Made by a program: the position numbers and the translations under genes
NCBI GenBank assembly: GCA_963575745.1
Contig: CAUYUJ010016069.1
Coordinates: 233,264-297,263 of the forward strand
Source: Prorocentrum cordatum
Lineage: Eukaryota; Sar; Dinophyceae; Prorocentrales; Prorocentraceae
Direction of reading: 5' to 3'
Length of the DNA: 64,000 bases
Shown here: positions 39,637-49,510 of the stretch, one piece after another
How the letters are laid out: the number at the start of each line of letters is the position of its first letter
How positions within the stretch are numbered: the stretch's first letter is position 1
Notes under the pieces: generated by a model
What the model saw: only the letters and a program-made list of their open reading frames with translations
Databases searched by the model: none
What the model was told of the DNA's origin: nothing

Positions 39637-40263
39637 TTGGCTACCCCAGCGGATCTAGATGTGACGCAACAGGCCCCTTGTCTGGTAGTGCCATCATCCA
39701 TGGGAGAGCTGCGCCCGGAGATCCTGGCCATCCACGAGGCGCAACAGGCCAACTTTTCAATGCAGTTGGCCCGCCAGCGTCGCAAGCGGGAGCGGCAGGC
39801 GAACGGGATGCTGGGTCGCGCGGGGCAACCTGCTACTCCAATCACAGCGGGGACACCTGCATTCAACCTGGCAGCGTTTGCAGCCATGCAGCCACCATCG
39901 GTTCCACCGATCCAGCATGAGGTTGGTGAAACTACTCTGGAGCGCCAGAGGCGTATCAGGCCATCGGCAACACAGCCGGTCATCGGCGGCGGTGACTTTT
40001 ACGAGTGTGCCATACGCCTGGACCAATGCATCCATCACGACAGGGTCTGGAGGCTTCAGTGTGGCCACATATTCCATGCGCGTTGCTGGGACCGAGTGGC
40101 ACGCGCTCATTTGGACAGGCAGCTGGCTGGTGGTACTTTGGAAGGTGCTGCAACTGAGACTCCCTGCGCTATTTGCAGGGGCGTTGGTCTAATCGCAGCT
40201 GAGTTTCATTATGCCCTCGCCGGAGATCAAGATGCAGCAAATCGTCATGAAGAAACACTCTGA
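39637..40263 (+). CDS. RING-H2 zinc-finger segment of the copia element
   Basis: The 208-codon frame has a charged helical N-terminal half (VPSSMGELRPEILAIHEAQQ...QRRKRERQ) and a C-terminal RING-H2 signature: ECAIRLDQC (Cys pair with wider than usual spacing), LQCGHIFHARCW (the canonical CxHxxHxxC core) and TPCAICRG (CxxC). RING-H2 domains bind two zinc ions and usually act as E3 ubiquitin ligases. It sits upstream of the protease, still within the LTRs. A RING domain is not a standard copia component; it could be captured cargo or an accessory protein. The first Cys pair is irregular, so zinc site 1 may be degenerate. Hairpin-encoded AGQPA and AGTPA peptides occur in it. Confidence 0.65.
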   Translation: MATPADLDVTQQAPCLVVPSSMGELRPEILAIHEAQQANFSMQLARQRRKRERQANGMLGRAGQPATPITAGTPAFNLAAFAAMQPPSVPPIQHEVGETTLERQRRIRPSATQPVIGGGDFYECAIRLDQCIHHDRVWRLQCGHIFHARCWDRVARAHLDRQLAGGTLEGAATETPCAICRGVGLIAAEFHYALAGDQDAANRHEETL

Positions 40264-40311
40264 GGGGCCAACGAGCTCAGGGACCTTCGCGAAGAGCTCA
40301 ACCGCATCACG

Positions 40312-41400
40312 GTGATGATGACGAACAACACGGCAGTTGCCGCAATAACACCTGCCGGGCAACCTGCTTCATCAGCCAATGCGGTGCAGGCGAGAGCAGC
40401 CACCGCGCCTGCTAGTGGTGCGCCTGTGCCATTGATATCCGCAACAGCCAACAACGCAGGGGCACCTGCTACGACTGCACCTTCAGCGTTGCCGGCCACT
40501 GATACGTGGCTGAGGCGTATGGAGAGGGCCACCGAGAGGAGCGCACAGTGGCTTCAATCTCCACATACATGCGCGCCCAATGGGCGAGACATCCGCCCGC
40601 GTCGCCAGCGCTGGGCGGAGAACCCGGTGATCGTACGTAGCGGCATCAGTGCAATATCCGAGCGCGACATGCTACGCTGTGTTGATGGTGAACACAGATG
40701 GCCAGGTAGCCGTGCGCGCCGACGAGGATACGTTCATGAACGTGCCGCTCACATCTGCACCGCGCCCACACATGCACGACGAGTATCCTGCGGCCTGGAT
40801 TTTCGAGAAGAGCCCCACTACGGAGGAGGAGGCGCGCGGGTACATGAACGTCTTCAGTCTCTGACGAGGAACGATTGGGTGTTGGAGCAGAGGCGCCGCA
40901 AGGGTATGCATGGCACAGCGCGGTCTGAAGTGCCAGGAATATTCGGAGAACGCCATGAAGTGGCCCTGGCCGCGGACTGTGGGACCATGGTGGATGGGAT
41001 GCTGACGATCCTTCTGGACATCGGCAGCAGCATCAACATCATCTGTCTGAAAACGGCACAGACGTTTGAACGCGTATCCTGCTCTTACGGACACGATATC
41101 AAGAATCTGAACTTGACGAAGAGGCATGGTGAGACATGGTGCCGCTGTGCGCGACCGGTCCTCGCACTGCAGAGTTGCGCGCAAGGGGGGAGGGGGTCCG
41201 GAGGGGGCACCTGCTGTGCCGAGACTTGACACCTACTCAGCTAACGTGGCTGAGGGTTGAGGGGAAAACATCCCTGCTCTCCTGGGTTTGAGGACTATGT
41301 CCAACATGAGGACTATCCTGATCCTGGAGCAGGGGTACGAGAAGATGGTCATCCATGGCTCTGAGATGCACAAGCTCCTCCGTGGAAGGGTGTCAGAGTA
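40312..41400 (+). CDS. Aspartic protease segment of the copia polyprotein
   Basis: An Ala/Pro-rich leader with AGQPA and AGAPA repeats leads to a region with LLDIGSSINIICLKTA (Asp at 41017-41019), the DxGS active-site motif of retroviral-type aspartic proteases. The first frame ends at 41229. A further stretch in another frame (about 41267-41400) reads PALLGLRTMSNMRTILILEQ...EMHKLL, which resembles the second half of the copia protease (the ALLGLRxM motif after the flap). The domain is therefore split by a frameshift. It would cleave the polyprotein. Confidence 0.65.
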
Positions 41401-43702
41401 CTTGACTTCATGAAAACGCCTTCGGGGCATCTGGCGCTCAAGGTCGACGAGTACGGGTCCTCATCTGAGGACGAAGGGTCGATGTCGTTTACTATTACAG
41501 CCAATCCCCACAGTGAAGATGACCCGTTGCTCGTCATGGAGGCAGCTGACACAGACACAGAGCCAGTCGCGGGGCAACCTGCATCGAGCAGTGCGGGGGC
41601 ACCCGCTATGAGCGATGCCCATGCATGCATGATGTCTCAGGATACCAAGGGCATCAGCTTCTCCATCAACGAAGAGACGCTTGCTTTCACGATCTAGCCT
41701 GTGGTGAACAACACCTTATAGACTTGGCATCACAGGAAAACGCGTCCTTCGGGGGTATCCCCACGCCAGCCGATCAGGATTTTGCCTTGCGGAACTTGCA
41801 GGCGCAGGTCTATCAGGCCATCTACGAGAAGGGCAGCAAGTGGATGCCGCCCGATGCGAAGGCAGGGGCACCTGCGGGAGGGGATGATGCCGCTGAGAAG
41901 TTTGATATCGTCACTTCGAGCAGCGGCTCAGCAGCGCAGCATGGCACGGGCATTTGAGCGCACCCATCGCTTGAAAATGAGTGACGGGGGCAGGCGCGTG
42001 CCACGGCCACTCGCGCTTGCTCCGACAGGCCGAACGTTGGGGCTCTGTCATCTAGCGCGGGGAAGCCTGCTTCTTTTCCTCTTTTCCCAGGCGCCGGCTG
42101 TGCGCGCCAGGGGCGCTGGCAAGCCCTTCTGCGCGGCTGCCAAGGACAGCAGTAGACCCGGCTGTGTGGCCGCTGCAGCAAATGAACGCTCATCGCATCA
42201 TTATCAGTCTCGTGCACTTGTCATTGAGGACATACGGACAGCTTGCGCTGCACTCCGAGCTCGTGGTTACCTGTGCGAACGTATCGCGCATGCAGAGTTC
42301 ACGACCTCTACTGGTACACAGTATTTGGGTGCTCTACTTTCGGGGGATTATCACCTGTTATGGGTGGCGACGCCTGCTGACTGGTACGTTAGGTTGCCTG
42401 GAAAGCGGGCAGGGCCACATTGCCAACGCATCCACAATCTAATGACCAAGGCTCGGGCTCTACGTATGTTTATAGTCATTATGGGACCGCCAGGTTATTT
42501 CTGGAAGAAAAGGTCCCGTACGAGATGCCATTGAAGATCTAGACTTGCAGGTCATGCGCACGCGGTGCTGCCATTTCGGTATGAAATACGACCGTTCAAG
42601 TAAGTTGCCTAGCGGCTAATATCTGCAAGTGGCAACTACCCACACGCGCGTCCCAACCAACTTGTGGAGATGCACATGCCAAGCTGCAGGGGGACCTGCC
42701 CAACTTGCTGACCATGAATTGGGCGGGCATGGCCAGGGTGCTCAGATGGCAGCAGGGCGCGACAAAACATTGGCTATCATGACCGCGAGATCGATTTACC
42801 AAGTTGATTTGCACAAAACAGAGAGAAATCACACGAGCGCTGTGCACCTTAGCATTCGCGCACGAGTGGATACAGGAGCTCGAACTTTAATGGGACCATG
42901 TCGTAGGACGGGTAACGATGACCCTGGATGACAATGCGATTATACAAGACATCAAGATTCAGGACCAGCCTATCGGGCACAATAACAATGCACCGTTACC
43001 GATTGGCGCGGCAAACTTTCGCATTCGATTATACTGGGAACCGCCAGAACCGGTTCTCATCGGACAAGAGGACCAGCGACCACGCCCAAGGCGAGTTGAT
43101 GACGATCGCCCTCCCTCACCTTGGATTGAGCGCGGCCGCCTGCCCCCCTCCATTCCCGAATTTCCGACGTTGAGTTCACCATGTACTGAGCGACAGACAG
43201 CTGCGCCGACGGATGCCCGAATCAAACAAAAAGAAAAGCATGTAGTCGACAAGCGGGCACCAAGCCACGCAATATACTCAAGGTAGTCGAAGAAGGCAAC
43301 GACGACTGCGGTGATGACCTCAAAGGTCTCGGTCGCAGTGCTCGCTACACCGATGTCCCCCTTGACTCCGACACGGAAAGCGATAATAAAGAGGGGGCCT
43401 TCGTCGCGCTACCTGTGGGGCCACCTGCTGAAACGTGCGCAGATGTATTCTCCAGAATCCCAACGTTATGCTACGGACGACACAACAAGGTCGATATGAT
43501 GGAATAGTGTGGAGGAAGTGGGTGCCCATCGCAGCTAGCATTCAGCCGAGGTCTCCTTGCGGGAGGAAATTTGGACAAACGCTCATATGTTGACCTTGGA
43601 AACCAAGATGTCCATGATGCAGTGATGCATTGCTTGGGCGTGTATTTCGTCAATGTTGTCATACTACAACCCAACTGCATAACGACTTGATTACTTTCCT
43701 AT
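41401..43702 (+). other. Copia region between protease and integrase
   Basis: Open segments: 41410-41697 (acidic, SSSEDEGSMSFTITANPHSE), then a frame change to 41625-41957 (GGIPTPADQDFALRNLQAQV...), then 41782-42534, whose second half reads LVIEDIRTACAALRARGYL...HLLWVATPADWYVRLPGKRA...MFIVIMGPPGYFW. The last piece has strong coding character but I recognise no family. From 42535 to 43702 the frames are shorter, with 42918-43286 the longest. Several hairpin copies lie here. Confidence 0.45.
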
Positions 43703-44543
43703 TTCAACTTCCAAGTCAACTATGACAATTGGCATGCGCGCCATAAAGAAGACCTTCCACATATCAAGTTTTGCGGAAAGTTGCCATGCGTCAAAACGAC
43801 CTTCGACGGTATTACTCACGAGAACAACCAGTGGGTACTTGGGTGGATCAGATACCGCCATGGACCACATTGGCCACATGCAAGGGCATTTGCAAAGTGA
43901 ACATGTAGCAATGTACCACTGGCTTACGTGATTCCCATTGGGTATTGATACGAAAACCGACCAATATTATGGCCAACCATCGCTTTCTATTTACGCCTTT
44001 TGAACCAAAGCGATGTCCTGGCCATCATCAGCAATCAGCATGCATCGGTATGTAATTAAGAACTGTCTATGGCTGCACATTATACTCCAAGGATGCAGTC
44101 TCTTTTCGTCGATGCAGTCCAGGTCGTTCAACTTCCAAGTCAACTGTGACAATTGGCATGCGCGCCATAAAGAAGACCTTCCACATATCAAGTTTTGCGG
44201 AAAGTTGCCATGCGTCAAAACGACCTTCGACGGTATTACTCACGAGAACAACCAGTGGGTACTTGGGTGGATCAGATACCGCCATGGACCACATTGGCCA
44301 CATGCAAGGGCATTTGCAAAGTGAACATGGAGCAATGTACCACTGGCTTACGTGATTCCCATTGGGTATTGATACGAAAACCGACCAATATTATGGCCAA
44401 CCATCGCTTTCTATTTACGCCTTTTGAACCAAAGCGATGTCCTGGCCATCATCAGCATGCATCGGTATGTAATTAAGAACTGTCCATGGCTGCACATTAT
44501 ACTCCAACGATGCAGTCTCTTTTCGTCGATGCAGTCCAGGTCG
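43703..44543 (+). repeat. 424-bp tandem duplication inside the copia element
   Basis: 43703-44126 is repeated at 44127-44543 with a handful of substitutions and one 7-bp deletion (CAGCAAT missing near 44455). Both copies run from TTCAACTTCCAAGTCAACT to GATGCAGTCCAGGTCG. The high identity shows a recent event. Confidence 0.9.
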
Positions 44544-45193
44544 CACACGATGTATTCCAAGTAAACCGTGATCCCTTTCATGGCCACCCTTTTTCTTTCA
44601 CCGTGCTAGTCACCAACGTGAGGGGATCTGATTTGGACGATCCATCTATCCCTCGGCAACCCGACGGGTCGATCTCGAGACCACCCTCGGGGGGGCTAGG
44701 ATGTCCTGCATGCGTGGATAATGTTAACATGCGCTCTCGTTCACATGACAGGAAGCTTAAGCATTGCAGGTGGTATGATAAGGAAGACTACCATTGCGCA
44801 TGTCCGAGCTGTAAGAAGAACTATGGCCATAATAAGCCTGGACATTTACGGACCCCCAGCAAATTCAACTTTGCCAAACCTTGGAAACTGCCCGACAATC
44901 ACGGACAGGCACCACCGGCTCCTGCCGAACCAGCAGCACCACCACCCGAGGCACAAGCCGCACCACCATTTGTGCGGCTACGAGCACCAATGCCCGGCTC
45001 TAGAGCCGGACCCGCAGCGGGTGCCAGCAGCCACGACATTACAGTAGGTAGACATGTTGCCGAACCTGCTGCGGGGCAACCTGCCACGAGTGGAGCGGGT
45101 AGTTCGGATGGCCACACCCCACTGCCACAGGTCAGAGTCAGACGTGAACGACAGCAACGTGCCAATCAGTTCACAAAACCTACGAAACCTTGA
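44486..45193 (+). CDS. Copia ORF segment with Cys-rich zinc-binding-like block
   Basis: A 235-codon frame beginning in the second duplication copy. It has GLGCPACVDNVNMRSRSHDR, then HCRWYDKEDYHCACPSCKKN, with CxxC...C...CxCxxC and flanking His, plausibly a zinc-binding element. A Pro/Ala-rich linker follows with an AGQPA hairpin at 45071. It overlaps the start of the integrase frame in another phase, so a frameshift links it to the polyprotein. Not assigned to a known family. Confidence 0.5.
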   Translation: MAAHYTPTMQSLFVDAVQVAHDVFQVNRDPFHGHPFSFTVLVTNVRGSDLDDPSIPRQPDGSISRPPSGGLGCPACVDNVNMRSRSHDRKLKHCRWYDKEDYHCACPSCKKNYGHNKPGHLRTPSKFNFAKPWKLPDNHGQAPPAPAEPAAPPPEAQAAPPFVRLRAPMPGSRAGPAAGASSHDITVGRHVAEPAAGQPATSGAGSSDGHTPLPQVRVRRERQQRANQFTKPTKP

Positions 45194-46272
45194 TCTAAGC
45201 GTGGTAACGCGCGAGCTGCGGAAGCTACACTTGCGCTCGCCCCATGCGAAAGAGTTTAAGATGAGACTCATCTTAACCAAGGCAGGTCTGGACGACGTCA
45301 GACTCAACCTGATCAAAGGTGTCTGCGACACGTGTCGGGAGTGCAGGGCTTGGGACAAGCCTGGGCATATGGTTATGCAGTCTACTGCACCGCCTGGCAA
45401 GTTCAACGAAGAAGTTGGACGCGACCTCATGTTCTACAAACGAGAACCGAATATATTCCACATCATCGATCGTTGTATTCGCTATGCCACCCGAATGGAG
45501 ATACCGGACAAGACAATGACCAGTATCCTGGATGCGTACCATCAGTGCTGGATGCAGTTTGGACCTGCAAAGGCATTCTACTCCGATGGAGAGGGCGCCC
45601 TCAACAACGACACTGCGAACGCAGTCCTTGAGGCAAAAGGCGCTGAGCTAAGGATGCGCGCGCGTGGACAACGCGCTACGACGATTGAAGCCAGAAATGG
45701 CAGACTACGCCATCTACTTCATGTTATGGAAGCTGAACTCAACAGGCTAGACATACTTCTTGTGTTCACACGACTACTGCTTGAAGCCTTGTTTGCCGCC
45801 AGCGCGTTCACCTTTCATACTGAGGTGTCTCCATGCAACGCCCTGCTTGGACGGCAACCGGCAACGCTCTCTGACTTGCCTGTTCTTGATCACGAGCAGC
45901 CGACGGAAACGTCGGATCAGTCTCGAGAACAGATGATACGCAATGTATGCATTGAAGCTATCACGCAGGCCACTGCAGTAGCCATGGCCAATCGTGCATT
46001 ACGATGAAGGAGATCTAGTTGACTACCAATGCCCCGCAACTACGAAGTACGACTGGGGAGGCTGGACTGGCCCGTTCACGGTTGTAAGAAATGATCCCAA
46101 TAGGGTTCAAGTCATCTTCCGAGTGGGAGGCCGCGACGTTCAAGTACAATGCGGCGATGCACGACGCTCACTTTACATTGAAGCTTTGATCGCCAGAGAG
46201 ATTGGTTCCGACAACACTGCACTACGAACAGGACGTTCGTGGCCAGTCTACCTGCGGGAAGACCTGCTATGA
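45150..46272 (+). CDS. Integrase of the copia element
   Basis: The N-terminal HHCC zinc motif is visible in LHLRSPHAKEF...CDTCRECRAW. The catalytic core follows: EVGRDLMFYK (first Asp near 45423), AKAFYSDGEGALNND (second Asp near 45580) and TTIEARNGRLRHLL (Glu near 45684), the D,D,E triad of retroviral-type integrases, then PCNALLGRQPATL. The frame ends at 46007. The C-terminal domain continues in another frame from 45994 (YDEGDLVDYQCPATTKYDWG...GPFTVVRNDPNRVQVIFRVG), an SH3-like segment normally joined to the core, so a small frameshift separates them. It inserts the cDNA into the host genome. Confidence 0.8.
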
Positions 46273-47181
46273 CATTGGGCTATGCCCTGACCAAGGAGGG
46301 GGCGCTTCAGATGGCAAGTGCAAGCCGGTTATCTCCTAAGATACATCTGGCTCTACAATGCCTAATCAGAAACTTTTTCCGCATCGAGAATGTACTTCCT
46401 GTTAGGTTGGCCAGGGGTATCCACAGGCTACCTCCGGTGGCTGACGCTGACAGTTGCACATTGGTCCACTATGACAGCGATGTGATCCCAGGATTTCTAC
46501 TATTATGAAGCAGAAGGCGCCGCTCTTAACATTCATGATATAACTGGATCAGCACATCCAAGAATCATCTAGTGCCCGAAGTCCACCGAGCCTCACGCGG
46601 GCTTGACAAAGACGTGCCAACATTTGAAGAATTGGCGGATATACCGACGCACGACGGAACCGCAAGAGAAGCCCCAGAAGCCGAACCACCACAGGAGGAT
46701 GGACGGCTTCTTAAGATATACGAGGAATCGGAGGCGGACCTCGAGGCACATATCATGGGAGTGCGGCGTGCAGAACTACATGATGAAAGGGAACTACTGG
46801 AGGCAATTCCACCAGAGGACCTTTTGCCAAAGTACCCACACATATGATTCCATACAACACTGCGCTGATCACTGCAGCTGCAGAACAGCGAGGACACTTG
46901 CCTAAGTGGGGACACCCGCGCGACTCCGACACCGAGGAGACGTATCATGTCCCACTGTGTTCCACGGTCGAAGATTGCAGTTACGGGCCGAATCTTATCC
47001 GGGCAACAGCACAGGATACTAGACGTCGACAGTTTTACCACCATGCGAGTCTTTGTCGCCGCCGATGCGAGGCGAGCTGCGGTTGTCAAGGAAGGCGACC
47101 TCAACGCGAAAGGTGACATCCAGGCGAATCCCGAGAAAGCATCGAAAGCCCGATCCACTGAATTCAAGACATGGTTTGACA
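46273..47181 (+). other. Copia linker between integrase and reverse transcriptase
   Basis: Short open segments such as 46572-46847 (acidic, PTFEELADIPTHDGTAREAP) and 46947-47330 look like decayed polyprotein linker. Two hairpins stand close together at 46888 and 46906. No domain recognised. Confidence 0.5.
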
Positions 47182-48240
47182 ACAGGTGTTTCAAAAGGCA
47201 AGATATATCTAAAGCGTCCGACATCATGACTTCAACGTATGTGTATACATGGAAGTTCGTGCAGAACGAGGGGCGAGATGGAACCTACCATCAGACGACG
47301 CCTGGTGCTTCGAGGCTTCATGGGCCCTGAAGCTTCCGACGTGGAAACCATCTCGGGGACAGCGCGGCGGCCAAGCCAGAGGCTGCTCGCAAGCGTGGTA
47401 GCGTGCAAGAAGCAGTGGATCATTGCTTCGCTTGACATCAGCATGGCCTTCCTGGAAGGGTTGACCTACTAGGAACTTGCTGAGGCAACTGGCGAGAAAG
47501 AACGTGTGGTGTGCTGTACTCTGCCGCCTGGATCGGCTACGGTGCTTCGAACTCTCCCAGGGTTCGAGCACTGCGACGAGTCGGAGCACTGCTTGCAGTG
47601 CCTTCAGCCAGGTACTGGCACCAAGGGCGCACCTCGAGCTTTCTCATTACAGTTCAGAAAGGCCACACGAGGTCTCGGTCTCAGACCCGCGTCCCGCGAC
47701 GAGGAGTTCGAGACGAGCAGCAACCTGCTCGCAGCCAAAAATGTTGATGACATCAATATGGCCGGCACAGAGGACACCATTGACAAGTCCGTCAAGTGCG
47801 TAGAGGACACCTCTGGTAAGTGGAAACTCAGCAAGCACACGTGCACCAATTGCGCTGCGAGGCATGCCGAGGATGAGGGCGGCAATGTTACGTTGGGCCA
47901 AGACGGATCCATCAAACAGCTCCGTCCTCTACAACATCCTGATTTTACCGGCGCCGGCGCTGTCGCCGGGGCATCCAAGATGGTTGCTCACGTGTTCGTC
48001 AGTCTCAGAGGCGCATTGACAAGTGCATTAAGCACCCAGGTATGGTTGGTGGCATGTGTAGTCTCTCTACAACGTGTCCAAGAACCGACCGATATACAAG
48101 TGCGACGACTGAACGCGCTCACCAGGAAACTGCAGGCCTGCCCCAAGAAGATCGTCTACCAAGCGATGACTCCCGCGGGCGAAGCTGACCTGCACAGCGA
48201 CTCAGGTTACCGACGCCTGAGTGGAGATGCCGACGGCGAA
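47182..48240 (+). pseudogene. Reverse transcriptase of the copia element, one internal stop
   Basis: In one frame: SRLHGPEASDVETISGTARR, KQWIIASLDISMAFLEGLTY (the copia RT motif with catalytic Asp), an in-frame TAG at 47470-47472, then ELAEATGEKERVVCCTLPPG, and later AAKNVDDINMAG, the VDD catalytic box. The frame resumes at once after the stop, and Gln (CAG) is the likely ancestral codon, so a single C-to-T change is inferred. Apart from this the domain is continuous to 48240. It synthesises cDNA from the element RNA. Confidence 0.75.
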
Positions 48241-48757
48241 GTCAAAAGGCTATGGTATTCGAGGGGCAAACCTGCTGCGGCGTGGAAACACGCCATCCGG
48301 CAAGCCTGCCGCTCACTTGATCGATGCGCGCTGCAAGTCTCACCGCTTGCAGGTCCGCTCGAGCTATTCAGCAGAGACACTAGCAGCAGCCCGCAACTTG
48401 GAGGACTGCTATCCCACGATCGTGACTCTGCACGAGCTCCATGCAGGGCCGCTAGCTCCCACTCAGTTGAAAAACGTGCTTGAGTTGGGTGGCCTGAGCA
48501 TCGAGGTCACTTTGACCATGGTTGCTGAGTCTGTTTTACAGTCCTTGTCAAGCAAAGACTTGAAGAAGCCGACTGCGTGTACCCTTGTAGGACACACCAA
48601 CTGGATACGACAGATGATGGAGCGAGGAATCGTGCATAGTATCCAGTGGTGTGACACCCGCAACATGACCGCGGACGGTCACACAAAGGGTCGCATCGAC
48701 AGAGATATGCTCCTACAGATCATGGGAGGTACGCGATCCTTCACGCATGCCGCATGA
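48190..48757 (+). pseudogene. RNase H of the copia element, one frameshift
   Basis: The domain begins in the RT frame (AGEADLHSDSGYRRLSGDAD, with the first catalytic Asp) and continues in another frame from about 48247 (KGYGIRGANLLRRG...HLIDARCKSHRL...SSYSAETLAAARNLED...CDTRNMTADGHTKGRI). One extra A in AAAA at about 48243-48246 explains the shift. SAET and DTRNMTADGHTKG hold the other acidic residues. The stop is at 48755-48757, about 200 bp before the 3' LTR. Confidence 0.75.
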
Positions 48758-48957
48758 CTTAAAACGTCATACCCCTTATCAGGCCAGACATCTTGGTCTG
48801 CGGCCGCCTGAGGAGTACTCATACGAACAGTAACGTGCAGGCGAGGCAACTTGCGCGCGGGTCCACCTTCCTTACGGCCCCGCCTTTTTGCTGCCCTTGT
48901 CTACATAGCAGCTGCTGTATCTGCTGTATAGAAGCGGCGGCCCCTCCGACTCTGAAG

Positions 48958-49216
48958 TGAGCTGGGATACAGGCGAGAGGTAACGAGCGTGTGCCCGCGG
49001 CCGTTTTTACTCAAGCGGCTGGCCGCCCAGATCTGAGTACACCTCAGCGCGAGGTGTACCGTTTGCCATCGAGACCAAAACATCCTTTGCTTGAGATGGC
49101 TCGTCGCTCCCGCGACGATCTCCTACTACTGGGACTATCGTTATTACGGTACAACAGAGCTGGAGCTGGGCTTCGCCTAAGGCGAAGCTGCTGGTTGGGC
49201 CTCCCAACCCCTGTCA
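48958..49216 (+). repeat. 3' LTR of the copia element
   Basis: Direct repeat of 33116-33374. It contains the spliced-leader-like 21-mer at 48995-49015 (3' end ACTCAAG). The segment 48758-48957 between RNase H and LTR has the hairpin GCGAG-GCAA-CTTGC at 48841 and no clear polypurine tract. Confidence 0.8.
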
Positions 49217-49297
49217 AACTCCTCTTAGATGATCGAGGAATCATCTTGACCTTGCAGACCTATCGGAAGCGAGAAGGCGGAACGGCAAAACACATAG

Positions 49298-49510
49298 ATG
49301 CTCCGCAGGTTTTTGAAGGATTGCGGCCTCTCGGGGGCATTTTTGGGATGCCCCGTGGCCACTTGGACCCGTCTTCGAGCGGTCTTAGGGTCTGTAGGAG
49401 CGCGTTGGAATCGATCGTGCGCTATTTTGAGCTATCTTGGAGGCTGTTTTGGGCTTTCTTGGGCCCTCTTGGAGCCATCCTGGGTTATCTTGGACGCCTC
49501 ATCGGGTCTG
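49298..49510 (+). repeat. Dispersed degenerate repeat D1 (3' flank of the copia element)
   Basis: TTGGAGGC, TTGGGCCCTCTTGGAGCC and AGGTTTTTGAAGGATTGCGG units are shared with 32400-33110 in the same orientation. Confidence 0.65.

Larger units (their letters stand above)
34470..48854 (+). repeat. Dispersed 14-nt tetraloop hairpin family (about 24 copies)
   Basis: Consensus GCGGG-GCAA-CCTGC: a 5-bp stem with a 4-nt loop, often followed by T. Starts: 34470, 34641, 35359 (3' arm decayed), 36503, 37115, 37561, 38863, 39014, 39188, 39820, 39847, 40354, 40456, 41569, 41593, 41862, 42057, 42686, 43415, 45071, 46254, 46888, 46906 and 48841. Loops vary (GCAA, GACA, GGCA, GGGA, AAAA, GAAG, AAGA, GCCA). 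Paired changes keep the stem: GCGAG/CTTGC at 46888 and 48841, GCGGG/CCCGC at 41593. In the usual frame it encodes AG(Q/T/A/K/R/G)PA. I found no copies elsewhere in the window. Confidence 0.85.
33116..49216 (+). mobile_element. Ty1/copia LTR retrotransposon, about 16.1 kb
   Basis: Two direct LTRs of about 259 bp (33116-33374, 48958-49216) begin TG and end CA. They enclose a primer-binding site resembling initiator tRNA-Met, then Gag, a RING-H2 segment, an aspartic protease, integrase, reverse transcriptase and RNase H, the copia order. The LTRs differ by scattered substitutions and small indels. Coding frames are mostly open with a few stops and frameshifts. The unusual length comes from poorly conserved ORF segments between Gag and protease and between protease and integrase. 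No convincing target-site duplication was found. About 24 copies of a 14-nt hairpin are spread through the internal region. Confidence 0.85.

Noticed and set aside
47715-47730. GAGCAG-CAAC-CTGCTC as another member of the hairpin family
   Set aside because: Stem and loop are in a different register from the consensus, and the segment encodes a conserved part of RT (SSNLLAA).
33100-49225. Target-site duplication of the copia element
   Set aside because: TCAAG before and AACTC or TCAAA after can be made to match only by moving the LTR ends; not reliable.
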